From Sphingomonas sp. KR3-1 (lineage in GTDB: Bacteria > Pseudomonadota > Alphaproteobacteria > Sphingomonadales > Sphingomonadaceae): a stretch of 64,000 nucleotides of DNA. Where the stretch lies: positions 1,736,001-1,800,000 of the forward strand of contig NZ_JBDZDQ010000001.1 of NCBI RefSeq assembly GCF_040049295.1. Reading direction: 5' to 3'. Numbering within the stretch: position 1 is the stretch's first letter; each line of letters opens with the position of its first letter. Made by a program: the position numbers and the translations under genes. This document shows, piece after piece, positions 1-7,143 of the stretch. The notes under the pieces were generated by a model. The model searched no databases and was not told the DNA's origin. It saw nothing but the letters and a program-made list of their open reading frames with translations.

Positions 1-351
1 CGGGGTCTGCTGCTCGCGCGTAATGAACAGCGCCCAGGCCTCGGTCTGCGGGCTGATCATCATCAGCGCGAAACCGTCGAGCATGGCGAGCAGCGCTTCG
101 GTCGCCTGTTCGCGCGTGCCGTTCGCGGCGACCTGGCGCGCCGCGTCGAGCGCCGGTCCCTGGATCTGCTTCACACAGGCGGCGATGTGATCGGCGGCGG
201 CGAGATAGAGGCCGTGCTTGCCGCCGAAATGATAGGTGATCGAGGACATCGCCGTGCCCGAGGCACGCGCGATCTCGCGGGTGCTGGCGCCTTCGAAGCC
301 GTGGCGGCCGAACTGATCGATCGCCGTCTCGATAAGGGTCTGGCTGGTCAA
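1..351 (-). CDS. TetR/AcrR family transcriptional regulator (partial, C-terminus outside window)
   Basis: The visible 117 residues form a classic TetR N-terminal helix-turn-helix: an initial helix (SQTLIETAIDQFGRHGFEG), then the recognition region with STREIARASGTAMSSITYHFGGKHGLY. The downstream TEAWALFITREQQ stretch resembles the CerR/CecR subfamily. I chose the TTG at 351 because AGGA lies nine bases upstream and no ATG is in frame; a start a few codons further upstream is possible. The reading frame runs off the left window edge, so the ligand-binding domain is missing here. A perfect 16-bp palindrome and a good promoter lie just upstream, which suggests autorepression. The ligand and the other targets cannot be told from this sequence. 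Confidence 0.88.
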   Translation of the reverse strand, partial: MTSQTLIETAIDQFGRHGFEGASTREIARASGTAMSSITYHFGGKHGLYLAAADHIAACVKQIQGPALDAARQVAANGTREQATEALLAMLDGFALMMISPQTEAWALFITREQQTP

Positions 352-364
352 CGCACCGAATCCT

Positions 365-380
365 GTTCGTTCGAACGAAC
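365..380. promoter_or_regulatory. Palindromic operator, probably for the adjacent TetR regulator
   Basis: GTTCGTTCGAACGAAC is a perfect 16-bp palindrome lying 13 bases before the TTG start of the TetR gene and overlapping the end of its -10 box. Its size and place are typical of an autoregulatory TetR site. Binding is inferred. Confidence 0.65.
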
Positions 381-408
381 TATACTTGCACGGCGCCGTA
401 CATGACAA
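379..408 (-). promoter_or_regulatory. Sigma-70 type promoter of the TetR gene
   Basis: On the minus strand TTGTCA (408-403), an 18-bp spacer and TATAGT (384-379) make a near-consensus promoter pointing into the TetR gene. The -10 box overlaps the palindromic operator, so a bound repressor would block initiation. Confidence 0.55.
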
Positions 409-464
409 GCCCCGCCGCGCCTAACGCTCGACGGGGCTTCGGGTTCAGGCGAACCGGATCGGGC

Positions 465-629
465 CTAGTGGTTATGGTCGCCCTGATCGTGATCGCGGTC
501 GCCATGGTCGCCGCGATGATGATCGCCGCGGCGATGATGGTCGCTGTTATAGCCAGGGCGATCGCCATAGCAGCCGGTCAGGGCCACCGAAGCCAGCGCC
601 AGGGCGCCGGCGAGTCTCAACATGCGCAT
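465..629 (-). CDS. Small His/Asp-rich lipoprotein
   Basis: A 54-residue product with a short signal peptide and lipobox VALTGC (Cys20). The 35-residue mature part carries 8 His and 8 Asp in DHH, GDH and RDH steps, ending DHNH. The ATG at 629 is preceded by AGGAGAG at good spacing. No family is recognised. The composition suggests divalent-metal binding (Zn, Ni or Cu) at the membrane surface, but this is inference. A longer reading frame covers the region, but only this start yields a sensible lipoprotein. It lies upstream of the TetR gene on the same strand. Confidence 0.7.
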   Translation of the reverse strand: MRMLRLAGALALASVALTGCYGDRPGYNSDHHRRGDHHRGDHGDRDHDQGDHNH

Positions 630-786
630 TTGCTCTCTCCTCTTGGCCGTACAACGCATGACTTTCGCGCGATCTCCGGTTAATCTCGCCTGACTCGCGT
701 GACTGGCGACTGGATGGAGCACCATCGGGAAGCGCGAGGGCATGGCGCCGCATCGCCTGGGCACCCCTTCCACCATGGAGGTCCGC

Positions 787-1482
787 ATGCCCGATCCCTT
801 GCATATCGCTTTCCTGCTCTTCCCCGACGTGACCCAGCTCGACCTGACTGGGCCGGCCCAGGTGCTGTCGCGGCTGGGCAATGTGTCGCTCGACCTGGTG
901 GCAAAGACCCGCGACCCGGTGCGCACCGATGCGATGTTCGACCTGCTGCCGACCGCGACGTTCGACCGGGTGACGAAGACCGACATAGTGTGCGTGCCGG
1001 GCGGGTTCGGCACGGCGGCGGCGATGGAGGACGCCGAAACACTCGCCTGGCTGCGCCACGTCGCCGAGGGTGCGGCCTGGGTGACCAGCGTGTGCACCGG
1101 ATCGCTGCTGCTGGGGGCCGCGGGGCTGCTGCGCGGCTACCGCGCCGGCTGCCACTGGGGATCGCGCGAGCAGCTTGCCTGGTTCGGCGCCGAGCCGGTC
1201 GCCGAGCGCGTGGTGTTCGATCGCAACCGGGTGACCGGCGGCGGGGTGACCGCGGGAATCGACTTCGCGCTGGCGTTGACCGCGGCGATCCGCGGAGAGG
1301 CGCATGCCAGGTTCGTGCAGCTGAGCCTGGAATATGACCCGGCACCGCCGTTCGATTGCGGCTCGCCGGAGCGGGCGGATGCCGAGACGGTGGCACGTTA
1401 CCGCGCGATGGTGGAGCGGTTCGCGCCCGGGCGGGCGGAGAAGGTGAAGGGGATTGCCGAGGGGTTGGGGTTCCAAGCTTAA
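787..1482 (+). CDS. DJ-1/PfpI family protein, isonitrile hydratase-like
   Basis: 231 residues, a single DJ-1/PfpI (class I glutamine amidotransferase-like) domain. It opens with IAFLLFPDVTQLDLTGPAQVL, typical of the isonitrile hydratase/GlxA N-terminal branch, and the nucleophile elbow is SVCTGSLLLGAAGLL with the conserved Cys. There is no AraC DNA-binding domain, so it is an enzyme-like member rather than a regulator. GGAGG lies six bases before the ATG at 787, which favours this start over the ATG at 742. Family members hydrate isonitriles to N-formamides, but the substrate here is not proven. It is transcribed alone and ends at a repeat/terminator region shared with the convergent udgX gene. 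Confidence 0.85.
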   Translation: MPDPLHIAFLLFPDVTQLDLTGPAQVLSRLGNVSLDLVAKTRDPVRTDAMFDLLPTATFDRVTKTDIVCVPGGFGTAAAMEDAETLAWLRHVAEGAAWVTSVCTGSLLLGAAGLLRGYRAGCHWGSREQLAWFGAEPVAERVVFDRNRVTGGGVTAGIDFALALTAAIRGEAHARFVQLSLEYDPAPPFDCGSPERADAETVARYRAMVERFAPGRAEKVKGIAEGLGFQA

Positions 1483-1596
1483 TCCTCTCCCAGCTTGTCT
1501 GGGGGAGGGGCCGGCGCGACGCCGGTACCCGGCGCCCCCTCCACCACCGCCTTCGGCGGCGGTCCCCCTCCCGAGCAAAGCTCGGGGAGGATTTAA
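1481..1596. repeat. Intergenic inverted repeat (REP-like), probable bidirectional terminator
   Basis: The outer arms AATCCTCTCCCAGCTT (from 1481) and the complementary CTCGGGGAGGATT near 1582-1595 are inverted copies. The interior contains further GC hairpins, including ACCGCCTTCGGCGG. The element fills the whole gap between two convergent genes. Such elements are common between sphingomonad genes; transcription termination is inferred. Confidence 0.7.
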
Positions 1597-2997
1597 TCAG
1601 GAAAGCGCCTTCGCCGCGCCCTTCAGGTCCTCGACGAACGCCGCGAATTCATCCTCGGCCTTGGACTTGTCCGGCATGCGCAGCAGGAAGCTCGGGTGGA
1701 TCGTCACCCAGCCGCGCCCGCCACCCTCCAGCTCGATCGGGCGGCCGCGGGTGGCGGTGATCGTCACCGCCTTGCCGAGCATCTGGCGCGCCGCAGTGGC
1801 GCCCAGCGCCACCGTCATCTCGGGCTTGATCAGCAACCGTTCCTGCTCGTACCACCAGCGGCAGGCACTGATCTCGCCCGCATCGGGCTTGGAATGGATG
1901 CGGCGCTTGCCGCGCGGCTCGAACTTGAAATGCTTCACGGCATTGGTGACGTAGACGCTGGCGCGATCCAGCTTCGCCGCCGCCATCGCGCGATCGAACA
2001 TCTCGCCCGCCGGGCCGACGAATGGACGGCCGGCTAGGTCCTCCTGGTCGCCGGGCTGCTCGCCCATGATCATCATCCGCGCGTCGACCGGGCCCTCGCC
2101 GAACACGGTTTGCGTCGCGTGCTTGTAGAGGTCGCAGCGGGTGCAGTGCTCCGCCTCTTCGCGCAGCGCCTGCCACGCACCCTCGATGTTGCTACCAGGC
2201 GTGACCCGGGGTGCGCTTGCCACCATTGCCGTCTCCCGCTGGCGCGCGCCGGCGACCAGTTCCTTCACCAACGCGGTCTCGGGCATGTTTTTCCAATATT
2301 TGCGCGGCATCTCCTTGAGCATCGCGCCGGTCTTGAGGCGGGCCGGGTTGAAGATCGAGGCGTAATAGGTCTTCCAGATATCCTCGACCGGATCCTCGCC
2401 GGGCGCATCCGCCCTGGTCGCGCCAGGGCCTTCGGACAGCATCTCGGTGTCCCAGTGGAGCGAGAGCGCGGGGGTGAGGATCGACCAGCGCATATTGGCG
2501 AAGCGATCGACGAAGAAGCGGGCATTGGCGCGGACGATGTGATGCTCGGGCTCGAACCAGGCGACGTAGCGCGTGTTCGGCTCGCCGGTGCCGGGGAAGG
2601 GCAGCGCGTCCTGGACTTCGCGGAAGCGGACAAAGGCGCGCATCTTGTGGATGTCGCGGCGGACCTCGCGGGCCATCGCTTCCAGGCGCCGGACGAGCGG
2701 GTCGGCCTGGTCGGCGACGCGGTGCGGGTCGCCGGCGAGCAGCGCGTAGAGCAGGGCGAAGCGCTCGGGATCGCTGTGGAGGATCGCGGTTTCGGCGAGG
2801 TCGAGAAAGGCGCGCGGCACCTTGAGCGCGCGCGGGGCTGCTGGCGGCATGACGGCTTCGTCGGCGAACAGGTCCACGGGCGCTTCGCCGACCTGCCAGA
2901 GGATTTCCGATGCGGGAACGCTGGCCTGGGCGAGCCCGCGGGCGGCTTCGCGCCAGCCCGGGAAATCGTCTTCTGCCGCCAATGTGACTACGCGCAC
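1597..2997 (-). CDS. udgX: TIGR03915 (DUF4130)-UdgX fusion, uracil-DNA binding protein
   Basis: 466 residues. About 1-260 match the TIGR03915/DUF4130 family, with the signature MPRKYWKNMPET. About 280-440 form a UdgX-type uracil-DNA glycosylase domain with an iron-sulfur cluster: HCTRC, GEQPGDQED (uracil pocket), GRPFVGPAGEMFDRA, the UdgX-specific loop GKRRIHSKP and HPSFLLR. The His of KRRIH (about residue 368) corresponds to the residue that, in characterised UdgX, bonds covalently to the abasic deoxyribose after uracil removal. The family 4 third cluster Cys is a His here (NAVKHF). I chose GTG at 2997 because AGGGAG lies six bases upstream; GTG at 3003 is the alternative. It is last in a minus-strand block, and a REP hairpin separates it from the cytochrome gene. 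TIGR03915 proteins usually accompany the TIGR03916 radical SAM protein, found here at 5824-7071. Confidence 0.9.
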   Translation of the reverse strand: MRVVTLAAEDDFPGWREAARGLAQASVPASEILWQVGEAPVDLFADEAVMPPAAPRALKVPRAFLDLAETAILHSDPERFALLYALLAGDPHRVADQADPLVRRLEAMAREVRRDIHKMRAFVRFREVQDALPFPGTGEPNTRYVAWFEPEHHIVRANARFFVDRFANMRWSILTPALSLHWDTEMLSEGPGATRADAPGEDPVEDIWKTYYASIFNPARLKTGAMLKEMPRKYWKNMPETALVKELVAGARQRETAMVASAPRVTPGSNIEGAWQALREEAEHCTRCDLYKHATQTVFGEGPVDARMMIMGEQPGDQEDLAGRPFVGPAGEMFDRAMAAAKLDRASVYVTNAVKHFKFEPRGKRRIHSKPDAGEISACRWWYEQERLLIKPEMTVALGATAARQMLGKAVTITATRGRPIELEGGGRGWVTIHPSFLLRMPDKSKAEDEFAAFVEDLKGAAKALS

Positions 2998-3009
2998 TTC
3001 CACTCCCTG

Positions 3010-3040
3010 ACCGTCATCCGGCGAAAGCCGGGATGACGGT
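3010..3040. repeat. REP-like hairpin (CCGTCATCC...GGGATGACGG)
   Basis: Arms ACCGTCATCCGGC and GCCGGGATGACGGT flank a GAAA loop, with one bulged base. It lies between the cytochrome stop and the udgX start, and might attenuate or separate udgX transcription. A related copy occurs at 53618-53647. Confidence 0.75.
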
Positions 3041-3042
3041 AC

Positions 3043-4062
3043 CTAACGTTTCGCGCCGGATTTCGGCATCCCCGCGATCCACGCGCGGACCAGTGCCACG
3101 CCCTCCTTGTGGACGGTGGCGCGGCCGAGCTCGGGCATGGCGATGCCGGGATCGGTCGATTGCAGCCGGTAGAGCAGGATCGAGGCATCGGGATCGCCGG
3201 GGACGATGTCGAAGTCGCGGGTGCCAGCGCCGCGGCCGGCGGCGGTGGGACGCTTGAACAGCCCGCGCTGCTCGGGATCGGTGCGGGCGAGATCGAGGAA
3301 CAGGCCGGAGTTGGACGCGGCACCCTGCGGGTTGTGGCAATGCGCGCAGTTGATCTCGAGCCAGGCGCGGGCACGGCCGTCGAGCGGGGCGGCGTGGTCG
3401 TCCCAGCGGGCGACGCGGGGCGCGTCGACGGGCAGGCGATCGAGCATGCCGGCCGCCAGCATCTTCTCGAGCTGGCCACCATGGTTGAGATAGCGCGCCT
3501 TGATGCCGATCGGGGTGACCTGCCCGGCAAGGCCGTGGCAGTCCTTGCACTGGTTCTGGTTGGGCACGGCATAGCTGATCGCGTGCCGCTCGCCCGCGGG
3601 ATCGGTGAAGGTCACCGGGATGCGGGTGCCGGCGCGGCGGATGTCGGCGTCGGTGCCGGCGGCGTTCCAGACATAGGGGATCGGGGTCCAGCCGCCAGCG
3701 CGGTGGAGGAGGACGCGCGTCTCGAGCGGCTTGAAGGCGCCGTCCACCCGGTAGCCGAAGGTCTTGATCAGCGCCGCGCCGATCGGGAGATCGAGCGCCT
3801 TGTCGGGATCGTAGCGCGCCCGAGTGCCGGCGGGGAGGTAGAGATAGCGCTCCTTCTCGGCATAGTCGGAGAAGAGCGGGGTCTCGAGATCGTAGCGGAA
3901 CAGGCGCTGGGCCGGCGCGCGGGACGCGAGGTCGGTGAAGAAGGCGTAGTCGGAAAGGTGCGCGGGGTAGCCATCGGCCGTGATCGCCGCGTCGTTGACG
4001 CCGACTGGGCGGCCGAGCAGCGCGGCGGCGAACAGGGCAGCCGCGCCGAACAATGCCTTCAT
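3043..4062 (-). CDS. SO2930/HNE_0200-family diheme c-type cytochrome
   Basis: 339 residues with an N-terminal signal peptide and two heme-attachment motifs, CKDCH (about residue 173) and CAHCH (about 238). The family (TIGR03806-like) regularly sits beside a parallel beta-helix protein, as it does here. It should be periplasmic and carry two covalent hemes; its redox partner is unknown. The ATG at 4062 overlaps the stop of the upstream beta-helix gene in ATGA, so the two are translationally coupled. A longer reading frame would place the start inside the upstream gene and lose the signal peptide. Confidence 0.88.
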   Translation of the reverse strand: MKALFGAAALFAAALLGRPVGVNDAAITADGYPAHLSDYAFFTDLASRAPAQRLFRYDLETPLFSDYAEKERYLYLPAGTRARYDPDKALDLPIGAALIKTFGYRVDGAFKPLETRVLLHRAGGWTPIPYVWNAAGTDADIRRAGTRIPVTFTDPAGERHAISYAVPNQNQCKDCHGLAGQVTPIGIKARYLNHGGQLEKMLAAGMLDRLPVDAPRVARWDDHAAPLDGRARAWLEINCAHCHNPQGAASNSGLFLDLARTDPEQRGLFKRPTAAGRGAGTRDFDIVPGDPDASILLYRLQSTDPGIAMPELGRATVHKEGVALVRAWIAGMPKSGAKR

Positions 4063-5249
4063 CGCGCGGCGGCCTCCATCGCGGGCGGCAGCGCGATCGG
4101 GGCAAGCGGCGCCGCGATCGGGCCGGAGAGCTTGACCTCGGCCGGCCTGGCGGTTTCGAGCGAGGCGCCGAGCGCGAGGCCGAGCCCGAGGACAGGCACA
4201 TTGTCGTTGACCACCAGCCGCACTTCGCTGCCGCCGGTGCCGTCCCACAGGATCGGCGGGATCGCGCCGCCCATCGCGGCGGCGAGCAGCGGCCCGCCGG
4301 GCATGGCGGGCGCAAAGCCGGCGCGGCCGTGCTTGTTCACCGAAATATATATGTCGTGCGGAATCGGGTCGTAGCCCTTGTCGTCGAAGGGCTGTCGGTA
4401 GGCGACGACCATGATGTTGGCGGTGCCGTTGCCCGACAGCATATTGTTGCCGACCTGGACCATGTCTTGCGCCATGATCAGCACGCCGGTTCCGGTGGGT
4501 ACGCTGGCGACGATATTGCCCTTGGGCGCAAAATTGGGGGTGTCGTTGTCAACCACGCTATTGCCCCAGACCGCGACACGCCCCGCGCCGCGCCGGGGCA
4601 GCGCCGGCAGGTCGAACACCAGGATACCCCCGGTGTTGTGCGAGACCTGATTGCCATGGACCTCGGCATAGCCGCTATTCTCGATCTCGATGCCGGCGAC
4701 ATTGTATTTGGCGACCGAGTTGCGGACGATGATCCGGCTCGACTGGCCGACATAGATGCCCGCATCCGACGCGCCGATCACGGTGACGCCGTCGATCAGC
4801 ACGTCCTCGCTCTCGACCGGATAGACGCCGTACGCGCCATTGGTCGCCTTGGGGCCGCCGGTCCATTCGACGCGGACATTCTTGTAGACGATGCGATCGG
4901 CGCCCTTGGACTTGATGCCGTCGCCCTTCGAATCCTCCACGGCGAAGTCGCGCAGCACCACGTCGTCGGAGGTGACCAGCAGCCCCTCGCCCGCGCCGAG
5001 CTGGCCCTTGAAGCTGAGCACGGTGCTGCCTGGGCCGGCGCCGCGCACTGTCACCCCGTTCACGTCGAGGCTGAGGCCGTCGGTCAGCTCGAAGCGGCCG
5101 GCGCCGATGCGGACGGTGTCGCCCGGCCTGGCGTCGAGCAGCGCGGACTGGAGGCGCTCCTGGGCCTTGGGGCCGGCTTCGACGACCAAGTCCTTCGCCA
5201 GAGCAGGCGCCGCGACGAACAGCGCGGCGAACGCAAGGTTTCGAAGCAT
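4059..5249 (-). CDS. Exported parallel beta-helix repeat protein (TIGR03805-like)
   Basis: 396 residues. The signal peptide ends near PALAKDLVV, and repeated right-handed beta-helix coils follow (for example GVTVRGAGPGSTVLSF, GIEIENSGYAEVHGNQ, RIIVRNSVAKYNVAG). The fold resembles pectate lyase and alginate epimerase scaffolds, but I see no specific catalytic signature. The family is known mainly by its constant pairing with the diheme cytochrome encoded immediately downstream. A 14-bp palindrome and a possible promoter in the 61-bp upstream gap suggest that the pair has its own regulated promoter, separate from the hemerythrin/radical SAM genes. Confidence 0.85.
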   Translation of the reverse strand: MLRNLAFAALFVAAPALAKDLVVEAGPKAQERLQSALLDARPGDTVRIGAGRFELTDGLSLDVNGVTVRGAGPGSTVLSFKGQLGAGEGLLVTSDDVVLRDFAVEDSKGDGIKSKGADRIVYKNVRVEWTGGPKATNGAYGVYPVESEDVLIDGVTVIGASDAGIYVGQSSRIIVRNSVAKYNVAGIEIENSGYAEVHGNQVSHNTGGILVFDLPALPRRGAGRVAVWGNSVVDNDTPNFAPKGNIVASVPTGTGVLIMAQDMVQVGNNMLSGNGTANIMVVAYRQPFDDKGYDPIPHDIYISVNKHGRAGFAPAMPGGPLLAAAMGGAIPPILWDGTGGSEVRLVVNDNVPVLGLGLALGASLETARPAEVKLSGPIAAPLAPIALPPAMEAAAR

Positions 5250-5295
5250 CCCTCACTCCCTATTTTCGGGAGATGATACGCCGCTTCGGCCAAAT

Positions 5296-5309
5296 TGACA
5301 GGCCTGTCA
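5296..5309. promoter_or_regulatory. Perfect palindrome TGACAGGCCTGTCA, candidate repressor operator
   Basis: This 14-bp perfect palindrome lies 46 bp before the beta-helix start. On the minus strand its right half supplies CTGTCA, which is 17 bp from TATCAT, so the site overlaps a plausible -35 box. The layout fits a TetR-type repressor. The regulator is not identifiable from the window. Confidence 0.5.
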
Positions 5310-5310
5310 G

Positions 5311-5793
5311 TTACTCGCGGCCATCGCCGGGAGGATTGGCCTCGGCACGCGCCAGTTCCCTGGGCTTGCGCTTCTCAAACAGCTTGCCGAGCGCTTCTTC
5401 CTGCGCCGCGGAGAGATGCTTCGCCGCGGTGGGGAACATCTCTTCCTCTTCCTCGTCGATATGGTGGAGATAGCGGTGGCGCATCTCCTTGAACTTCACC
5501 AGCCAGCCCGGCGACGACATCTCGGTGTCCATCAGCTCGCCGAGATAGTCATCGACTTCCTTGTGCTCGGAGACCGAGTGACGCGCGTCCTCGCGCAGCT
5601 CGGGATCGGCGAGCATCGTCGCGTAGAGCGCTTCCTCCTCGGCCGCGGCATGCGCCTGGAGCTCGAGGCGGAGCTGCTCGAACAATGTGCGGCGCTCCTC
5701 GCTGTCACCCGACGTCTCGCCCACGCGCTCCAGCAGCACGCGCTGACGGTCGTGATCGGCGATGAGATCGGCGAAGATGCGGGAATCGGCCAT
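5311..5793 (-). CDS. Hemerythrin HHE cation-binding domain protein
   Basis: 160 residues, almost entirely helical, with the hemerythrin ligand pattern: DHDRQR, HAAAEEEALY, SVSEHKEVDDYL and HHIDEEEEEMFP. These supply the His and carboxylate ligands of a di-iron site. It has no signal peptide, so it is cytoplasmic. Start at 5793, with AAGGAG six bases upstream. It begins 30 bp after the radical SAM stop on the same strand, so the two are probably one transcript. Possible roles are oxygen, NO or iron buffering; a link to protecting the oxygen-sensitive clusters of the neighbouring radical SAM protein is speculation. Confidence 0.87.
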   Translation of the reverse strand: MADSRIFADLIADHDRQRVLLERVGETSGDSEERRTLFEQLRLELQAHAAAEEEALYATMLADPELREDARHSVSEHKEVDDYLGELMDTEMSSPGWLVKFKEMRHRYLHHIDEEEEEMFPTAAKHLSAAQEEALGKLFEKRKPRELARAEANPPGDGRE

Positions 5794-5823
5794 ATGTTGC
5801 TCCTTGGTCGGAGCGAGAACCAC

Positions 5824-7071
5824 TCAGGCGGCGAATAGTTCGAGCTGCTCGCGTTTCGGCGCCACCAGCGCGCGCAGATCGGCGCGGTCGGACAGCGCCA
5901 CGGGCTTCCAGTCCTCGGCGACCAGGAAAGGACGGACCTTGGCGATCGACGCGGTCAGCCGGGCGACATCGGCAAGGCGGAGCCGGCGCCAGCGGCGCGT
6001 GGCGAGGATCGCATCGACTGCCTTCACGCCGAGCCCGGGAACGCGCAGCAGCGCCTCGCGCGGGGCGCGGTTGACGTCGACCGGGAAGCGGTCGCGGAAC
6101 TTCAGAGCCCAGGCAAGCTTGGGATCGATGTCGAGCGGGAGCATGCCGGTGGCGGGATCGGCAGCCTCGGCCACTTCGCCCGGCTTGTAATCGTAGAAGC
6201 GCATCAGCCAGTCGGACTGGTAGAGCCGGTGCTCGCGCATCAGCGGCGGGCGCTGCAAGGGGAGCACGGCGCTGGCATCGGGGATCGGGCTGAACGCCGA
6301 ATAATAGACGCGGCGCAGCTGGAAGCGCGAATAGAGCCCGGCGGCGCGGGTGATGATGTCGCCGTCTGTGGCGGCATCGGCGCCGACGATCATCTGGGTC
6401 GACTGACCGGCGGGCGCGAATTTCGGCGCGGATTTGTAGCGCTTGCCCGCATCGGTGCCGTCGTCGATCGCGGCGCGGACGTCCTGCATCGCGCCTTCGA
6501 TCCGCGGTGCCGACTTCTCGGGCGCGAGGCGGGTGAGGCCCGCCACGGTGGGCAGCTCGACATTGATCGAGACGCGGTCGGCGTAGAGCCCGGCCTGGTG
6601 CACCAGCTCGGGATCGGCATCGGGGATCGTCTTGAGGTGAATATAGCCGCGGAAATCATGCACCTCGCGCAGCAGCCGCGCCACGCGGACGATCTGCTCC
6701 ATCGTATAGTTGGACGAGCGGATGATCCCCGAGGAAAGGAACAGCCCCTCGATATAATTGCGCCGATAGAAATTGAGCGTGAGATCGACGACTTCCTCGG
6801 GCGTGAAACGTGCGCGACGGACGTTCGAGCTTTTGCGGTTGATGCAATAATGGCAATCGAACACGCAGCTGTTGGTCAGCAGGATCTTGAGAAGCGAGAT
6901 GCAACGGCCGTCGGGCGCATAGGCGTGGCAGATGCCCATACCCTCGGTGGAGCCGAGCCCCTTGCCCCCAGCCGAGTTGCGCTTGGCGGTGCCCGATGAG
7001 GCGCAACTGGCATCATATTTCGCGGCATCGGCGAGGATGGCGAGCTTGGCGCGGAGATCGAGCTGCGACAT
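5824..7071 (-). CDS. Putative DNA modification/repair radical SAM protein (TIGR03916, UDG-linked)
   Basis: 415 residues. The radical SAM cluster motif is CVFDCHYC (C69, C73, C76), inside a core typical of this family (SGTAKRNSAGGKGLGSTEG, then GICHAYAPDGRC). Near 350-380 there is a helix-hairpin-helix segment (LLRVPGLGVKAVDAILATRR), pointing to DNA contact. The family is named for its linkage to a uracil-DNA glycosylase-like protein; here the fused TIGR03915/UdgX partner is encoded about 2.8 kb downstream on the same strand. Start at 7071 with AAGGA four bases upstream. A GTTC-N7-GTTC LexA box ends three bases before the start codon and covers the ribosome site, so SOS induction is likely. 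The chemistry is unknown. Confidence 0.9.
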   Translation of the reverse strand: MSQLDLRAKLAILADAAKYDASCASSGTAKRNSAGGKGLGSTEGMGICHAYAPDGRCISLLKILLTNSCVFDCHYCINRKSSNVRRARFTPEEVVDLTLNFYRRNYIEGLFLSSGIIRSSNYTMEQIVRVARLLREVHDFRGYIHLKTIPDADPELVHQAGLYADRVSINVELPTVAGLTRLAPEKSAPRIEGAMQDVRAAIDDGTDAGKRYKSAPKFAPAGQSTQMIVGADAATDGDIITRAAGLYSRFQLRRVYYSAFSPIPDASAVLPLQRPPLMREHRLYQSDWLMRFYDYKPGEVAEAADPATGMLPLDIDPKLAWALKFRDRFPVDVNRAPREALLRVPGLGVKAVDAILATRRWRRLRLADVARLTASIAKVRPFLVAEDWKPVALSDRADLRALVAPKREQLELFAA

Positions 7072-7073
7072 AT

Positions 7074-7088
7074 GTTCCTTGTATGTTC
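7074..7088. promoter_or_regulatory. LexA/SOS box (GTTC-N7-GTTC) of the radical SAM gene
   Basis: GTTCCTTGTATGTTC exactly fits the alphaproteobacterial LexA direct repeat. It lies in the 72-bp gap between the divergent radical SAM gene (start 7071) and GT87-like gene (start 7144), abutting the former. Repression by LexA is inferred. Confidence 0.7.
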
Positions 7089-7143
7089 CTGATATTGCGG
7101 AGTCCAGCCGCTTGTGGGAGAGCCGCGGCAGAAGGAGCGCGCG

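Noticed and set aside
365..380. GTTCGTTCGAACGAAC read as a LexA site
   Set aside because: Half-sites are not a direct repeat with seven-base spacing; the perfect palindrome fits a TetR operator better.
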